Shown here: positions 58,784 to 64,000 of the stretch, piece after piece
Position numbering within the stretch: position 1 is the stretch's first letter
How the letters are laid out: each line of letters starts with the position of its first letter
Translations under genes and position numbers: made by a program
The notes under the pieces: generated by a model
Told to the model about the DNA's origin: nothing
The model's input: only the letters and a program-made list of their open reading frames with translations
Database searches by the model: none
From: Hemicordylus capensis
Taxonomy: Eukaryota; Chordata; Lepidosauria; Squamata; Cordylidae
DNA length: 64,000 nucleotides
Assembly: GCF_027244095.1 (NCBI RefSeq)
Contig: NC_069659.1
Span: 26,010,501 to 26,074,500 of the forward strand
Direction of reading: 5' to 3'

Positions 58784-59724
58784 TTTCAAACGTTTCTAAC
58801 CCTTTTAAGCTTCCGACATCATAAAGTAAAATACAGAATTTGCAAGAAGGTACTGAGGATATTCACACAAGCAGCCCAATGCAGACTAGGGCAGCCCGGC
58901 CTGGGTTGGGCTGCTCATGTGGAGCACTGGGATCGCTCCCGATCCCAGCACTTCTGCCCCGCTAGCCCAGCTTTTAACCTTGGCCCTTCACCAGGGTTAG
59001 AGGGCGAAAGGGTGCTATCAAGCCCAGGTTTGGGGTTGTGTGTGTGCTCGAGCTGCACAGAGCCTGAGTGCACAGAGAGTTGCGTGCCTAGAGTTCTTGA
59101 CTCACAGGGGAATCTGCCAATGTACTGTGTTTATCATGCAGTGCATTATGGGATTTCTGGAGGCTGGGACTCATTTTTCTCAGCCTACAGCAACCCATGC
59201 TGCCAGGAGCAGCATGGGTCACGTTGGTGTGTGCCAGCACGCCGAAGAGGAGCTCCTTGCTTGTCTGGGTAGAAGGTAGGTTCAACCCTGCCTCCCTCCA
59301 CCTGCCCTCCCTGCCCTTGCTATGGTCATGACCTCAGTGACCGACATTCAGAGCAAGAAAGTGCCATGGCAGCAGGAGAACAGCCTAACAGAATTTCCCA
59401 ACTGCAATGGTGCAGCAAGAAAGTGGCAATTTTTGACACCCTCCCCTTCCCCAGGAAGCCACCCGATATATGTCCCTGGGGGTTATGCAACCCTCGGGGA
59501 CATATTTTCAGGTGGCACAGAGGGTTCCCTTGGGAAAGAGAGTGTGTCAAAAATTGCCACTTCCCTGCTGCACCGGGGCAGTTGGGAAATTCTTTTAGGC
59601 TGTTCTCTCAGTGCACTGGCACTTCCTTGCTCTGAATGTCAGCCAGTATCTTCCTGAAAAGGTTGTATTTTACAGGAAGAGGACTATGATGCTGGAAGCG
59701 TAAAAGGGTTAGAAATGTTTGAAA
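58784..59724. repeat. Composite fold-back element split by an insertion
   Basis: The outer arms at 58,784-58,853 and 59,644-59,724 are imperfect reverse complements (TTTCTAACCCTTTTAAGCTT against the complement of the CGTAAAAGGGTTAGAAA segment). An inner, near-perfect palindrome of 298 bp (59,343-59,640) has its centre near 59,486-59,492. The left outer arm is separated from the inner palindrome by 58,860-59,325, which holds an unrelated element. No coding capacity. Confidence 0.65.
58860..59325 (+). mobile_element. CACAAGCAGCC-family hairpin-rich element inside the fold-back
   Basis: It starts near ATTCACACAAGCAGCC and shares GTGCATTATGGGATTTCTGG with 10,640. It contains the hairpins GCACTGGGATCG/CGATCCCAGCAC (about 58,924-58,953) and ACCCATGCTGC/GCAGCATGGGT (about 59,195-59,219). 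Exact ends are uncertain. Confidence 0.45.
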
Positions 59725-59729
59725 TGGCT

Positions 59730-60370
59730 CTTCCCCAAATTGAAGTAGAAACACCTCTCATCAAAATAACCACCAGACAAAATCCAAACTGTGGGAGCTA
59801 ATTGTTTTTCTGCTCAGAATAAAACATGCAGGCACATGGCTTTGCAGTACATCTGGTCATAGCTTTTTGAGTTTAAGCAGAATTATTTTGGCATAGACTG
59901 GGCTGGAGTAGGATGGAAAGCAGGAATAAGGAACATCTTGGATTTTTCAAATGTTGACGTGTATATAGCCAAAGTTTAGATGATTTCATTTTATAAATAA
60001 AGCATGAAAAATATCTTTTGCTATAGGAAAGTTTAATTTATAGTAACTAGTCCAAAGTGTGCCTCCTTCAAAATCATATGGAAGTTGCTAGGGCCAAAAG
60101 TTTAGAAATAAGCAATGTTCTCTTGGCTTCAGAAGCTGATACAAAAATAGAAAAACAAAATTGCTGTGCAGAACTGAACTCTTTGTGACCCTTCTGTGCA
60201 AGAGTCTTGAGCAGACCCAGGAAGACAAAAGGCAAAGATAAACACCAACTTCCTATGCAAGGTCTGGAGGTTTGGGGAATATTCCAAAAATCAGGTTTTG
60301 TTTATGCCGATGGGGTGGAAAGTTAATGCTGTTAAGAAAATACCAAAATCGGTTCTTACAGATTCACCTC
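59730..60370. other. Stretch without recognised features
   Basis: No exon or named repeat was recognised. Confidence 0.4.
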
Positions 60371-60373
60371 ACT

Positions 60374-60482
60374 GGGGTGCTCAAACTTGGGTCCCCAGAT
60401 GTTGCTAGACTACAACTCCCATCATGCCCAGCCTAAGGCCATTGCCCAACATCGTCTGAGGACCCATGTCTGAGAATCCCTG
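60374..60482 (+). mobile_element. hAT MITE (CAGGGTTGCTTAACC family), internally deleted
   Basis: The left arm has GTCCCCAGATGTTGCTAGAC and TACAACTCCCATCATGCCCA. The right arm is shortened to CAACATCGTCTGAGGACCCA, ending near GAATCCCTG. Confidence 0.65.
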
Positions 60483-61294
60483 CACTAGCTTCTATGAAAC
60501 TGCAGAGAGAGGACACCTGGGGATACTGTGACACCTGAGGATACTGTGTTCTCTCTCATTTCCATCTGCTAATCCTAAGGAGGCAGTGGAAGTTCTGAAC
60601 TGGTGCCTGGGGGCAGATTCTAAATAGATGTGCCCCGGGACCAGTGTCATGGTGGTCCTACATCTAAGGGCAGGACCTTGCACCTATGAGCGACTGTAAT
60701 GGGTGGAACTCTGGCCTGGCCGCCTGAGGAAAGTTAGGCCTAGCCAGCAACTGGTGGCTGCCAGCTGGGTGGGCCTTTCCCCTTCCCATGGTATCAGACA
60801 CAGGTTTCTTTCATTCTCAGTGGGCCAGTCAGGGGTGTAATTTAACTGGGGCAGGGGGTAACTCTGGGCCCCTAAGGGAACCAGCTGGGTGACAGCTTGT
60901 TCTCCACCCATAACTGTTGATGATATGAAGGGATTGATGAATATTTGAAGTGATTGCTTGTAGTAGGGATATTGTTTTTTAAAAATGTTTCTGAGCCAGG
61001 GGAACACATGTGTGCAAGTGTGCGTGTGCAAGTGTTTGTGTGCATAGGAAATATGTGATGATGTGATATTATTTGCATAGGAAATATGTGCTATTATTTG
61101 CAGAGGAGTGAGAGAAGGGGCATGCTGAGAATGTTTTGTTTTTCACCATGACCTTACAGTTCTTCTGCAGCAAAAAGGAGGCGGTGGTGGCGGCACGGGG
61201 GCTCACGGACCCATCTTTGCCTCTTGTCCCAGAGCCCACACTCACCTTGCTGCGGCCTTGGGGCCAGCAGTAACAACTGTCAGGGCTAATCTTT

Positions 61295-62245
61295 CGGGTA
61301 GTGAAATCCAAAACTGATTGTGTGAGGAGCTCCAAAAGGATCTCTCCAGACTGGGGGAGTGGGCGACAAAGTGGCAAATGAGGTTCAGTGTTGGCAAGTG
61401 TAAGGTGATGCACATTGGGATGAAAAACCCCAACTTCAAGTATATGTTGATGGGATCTGAGCTGTTGGTGACTGACCAGGAGAGGGATCTTGGGGTCGTG
61501 GTGGACAGCTCGTTGGAAGTGTCAACTCAATGTGCGGCAGCTGTGAAAAAGGCCAATTCCATGCTAGGGATCATTAGGAAGGGGACTGAAAATAAAACGG
61601 CTAATATTATAATGCCCTAATACAAAACTATGGTGCGGCCACACTTGGAGTACTGCGTACACTTCTGGTCACCACATCTAAAAAAGGACATTGTAGAACT
61701 GGAAAAGGTGCAGAAGAGGGCAACCAAGATGATCAAGGGCCTAGAGCACCTTTCTTATGAGGCTAGGCTACAACACCTGGGGCTATTTAGTTTAGAAAAA
61801 AGACGACTGTGGGGAGACATGATAGAGGTCTATAAAATCATGCATGGTGTGGAGAAAGTGGAGAGAGAGAAATTCTTTTCCCTCTCACACAACACTAGAA
61901 CCAGGGGTCACTCCATGAAATTGATTGCCTGGAGGTCTAGGACCAACAAACGGAAGTACGGTGACAGCCAACAACCTGGATGGCTTTAAGAGGGGTTTGG
62001 ATGACTTCATGGAGGAGATGTCTATCAATGGCTACTAGTCGGAGGGCTGTGGGCCACCTCCAGCCTCAAAGGCAGGATGCCTCTGAGTACCAGTTGCAGG
62101 GGAGTAACAGCAGGAGAGAGGGCACGCCCTCAACTCCTGCCTATGGCTTCCAGCGGCATCTGGTGGGCCATTGTGAGAAACAGGATTTTGGACTAGATGG
62201 GCCTTGGGCCTGATCCAGCAGGGCTGTTCTTATGTTCTTAATCAA
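61295..62245 (+). mobile_element. CR1 LINE 3' part, fairly young
   Basis: The frame starts within the RT (CEELQKDLSRLGEWATKWQM) and runs to ENKTANIIMP at 61,617. One in-frame TAA (61,618-61,620) interrupts it. It continues at 61,630-61,989 (EYCVHFWSPHLKKDIVELEK). The 3' UTR ends GGGCTGTTCTTATGTTCTTA at about 62,240. It is the best-preserved CR1 3' end in the window. The 5' part was never inserted. Confidence 0.9.
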
Positions 62246-62689
62246 TTTCAGGCCACCAGATGTTGTGGTGCCTGAGGCAAGGCACCAAATGCTGCCTTGT
62301 CCCATGACCCTGGTGGGGGGGGGGGGTCAGTTCCCTTTCAAAACTAAGCTTTGCTAGCTCTGAAGGTGGCATAGTGGGCATGGAGGAAGGAAGGTTGACA
62401 ACAGCTTCCTCTTCTCTTCTTGTGCTTCTTGTAAGCTTTTCAAGGAGCTTGAGGAGAGATGCAAGTGTCTGATCAGTCCCAAAGAGCTGCTATGATGGAA
62501 CCAGTGACGGTTCCAGGTGGAGGTGTGCAGCCTGTTATGGAGGGGGCTGCACTCACTCTGAAGCAGCAGGTTCACATCTTTTGGGTACTCTTGGATCCAG
62601 CATGACTCCTGCTTATCCAGGTAGGGGCAGTGGCTACAGGTTATTTTCACCAGCTTCGACAAGACAAAAGATGCTGTGCTCTTTCCCGG

Positions 62690-63345
62690 AAAAGTCAGAC
62701 CTAGACTCAGTTTTATGTGCTCTAGTCATCTCCAAGATGGATTATTTTAATATATTTTACATGGGGCTGCCCTTGAAGACAGTCTGGGAACATCTATTGC
62801 TCCAGAATGCAGCCACTAGGCCTCTTGCTGGTGCTAGGAGATTGGCATATCTATCTTATCTTATCTATCTATCTTATCTATCTATCGTATTTCTATACAG
62901 CCGCCTGATATAGCAATCTCCAGGTGGTGTACATAAAACATAATATAAAAACAATATAAAACAATCAAAAATTCACAAAACAGATAAAAACAATCTCAGT
63001 AAATAAAAACGTATTTAAATTTAAATTTCAGTTAAAAGCCTGGGAAAACAGGTATGTCTTGAGGTTCTTCCTAAAAGCAAACAGAGGAGACACCCTTATT
63101 TCAACAGGGAGTGTATTCCAGAGCTTTGAGGCAGCCACAGAGAAGGTCCGGTCCTGAGTCGCCACCAAACGAGCCGACAGCACCTGTAACCAGACCTCTC
63201 CCAATGATCTTAATAGGCAGCAGGTTTCATGACAGAGAAGGTCCTCTCTTTAGTACCCTGGACATAAGTTGATTGTTATTATGCTAGTCTTTCAACCTAA
63301 CTGGCTACCAATCTCCTGCCAGACTCAATTTATGGTACTGGTTTT
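62690..63345 (+). mobile_element. L2 LINE ORF end, split by an antisense L2
   Basis: The sense L2 fragment (62,690-62,842: LLLQNAATRPLAGARRL) resumes at about 63,268 (LPISCQTQ). Between them lies an antisense L2 3' end (62,860-63,265) bordered by a (TATC)n tract at 62,849-62,886. Confidence 0.6.
62860..63265 (-). mobile_element. Antisense L2 LINE 3' end (nested)
   Basis: It is homologous to 5,630-6,035: AACAGGTATGTCTTGAGGTT, CCTAAAAGCAAACAGAGGAG, GGGAGTGTATTCCAGAGC and CAGCCACAGAGAAGGTCCGG. The adjacent (TATC)n is probably its 3' tail. Confidence 0.65.
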
Positions 63346-63349
63346 GATC

Positions 63350-63690
63350 TTTAAAGTGCTATTTCTCTGTGTAAACCGCCTTGAGCCGTTTTTGGAGGGG
63401 TGATATAGAAATTGAATAAAACAAAACAAAACAAATAAAAAGCCTGGGACTGGGATATCAAGAGCTGTCTCTTCCTGTAGAAACCTGTTGTTCTGTGTGT
63501 TCCCCTGTTGTCAGAGATGCAGTAGTTGAGTACAAAGAGGCCTTTCCTGTAATGATGTCCAGATGATGGCATAGCCTTCCTAGACAGGTGCACTTGGTCC
63601 CATCACTACTAATTATTTTAATTGTAAACTGCCCAGAGATGCAAGTTTTGGGCGGTATGGAAATATTCTAAGCAAATAAATAAATAAAAA
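63350..63690 (+). mobile_element. Two LINE 3' tails
   Basis: One ends GTAAACCGCCTTGAGCCGTT then GATATAGAAATTGAATAAA (63,362-63,420). The second ends AAACTGCCCAGAGATGCAAG then GGGCGGTATGGAAATATTCT and AAATAAATAAATAAA (63,610-63,690). Confidence 0.55.
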
Positions 63691-64000
63691 AAATAAAAAA
63701 CCCCAAAACAACATATTTCTAGGTGAGCAGTGAAGACAATTCTATTCTAGCAATGTTTCTAGAAATGTGGCCTTTTTGACATGCACTTTTAATCTGCTAA
63801 TCTATACTGTGAAGCTGCTATATTGTGCTTTGTTGCACTTTTAGGTATTTCATACTTAATTGCTTTGAAAACATTTTTATGCAGAAAGGCAGTGTGTTTT
63901 GGGTTGCTGAAATAAGGGTGAAGAGGGTGGGAGGGGGGAATGTCAATTAGAAACAAGATAGTATAGGAAAATGACCCAAAATGATATTTTATAATTTGGC

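Overview
This is a vertebrate nuclear genome window, most likely from a squamate reptile (lizard or gecko). The evidence is a spliced inhibitor-of-apoptosis gene that closely resembles, from memory, the single sauropsid cIAP (chicken ITA), several tRNA-derived SINEs of the Sauria type, abundant CR1 and L2 LINEs, and dense small hAT-type DNA transposons with clear 8-bp target-site duplications. No bacterial, plasmid or CRISPR feature is present.

The only host gene recognised is the cIAP gene BIRC2/BIRC3 on the + strand. Its likely promoter is a CpG-rich island at about 31.6-32.9 kb, which holds a GC box, a TATA-like box, a consensus NF-kB site and a splice donor that may close a short non-coding exon 1. 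A first intron of about 7.6 kb leads to eight coding exons between 40,111 and 52,805. They encode three BIR domains, a UBA domain, a CARD and a C-terminal RING, 606 residues in all, with every splice site GT/AG and every phase consistent. The 3' UTR runs to about 53.33 kb, with poly(A) signals at 53,146 and 53,308.

Region by region: 0-31 kb is a gene desert made of nested repeats. It contains a 2.4-kb hAT element with a second hAT inside it, L2 and CR1 LINEs (CR1 at 12.8-15.5 kb with endonuclease and RT; L2 at 16.1-19.0 kb), Sauria SINEs, a young Tc1/mariner element with 263-bp inverted ends at 22.7-23.4 kb, and a tandem array of ~130-bp units at 27.3-27.9 kb. From 31.4 to 53.3 kb is the cIAP gene, whose introns carry hAT, SINE, CR1 and L2 pieces and an unassigned 207-codon ORF at 49.4-50.0 kb. 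From 53.3 to 64 kb there are again only repeats, including a large composite fold-back structure at 58.8-59.7 kb.

The most unusual signal is a family of elements built as a chain of consecutive hairpins. It is seen at 21,060-21,544 (inside a SINE) and, diverged and truncated, at 46,908-47,225. The two copies differ in arm sequence, yet the corresponding arms remain complementary within each copy.
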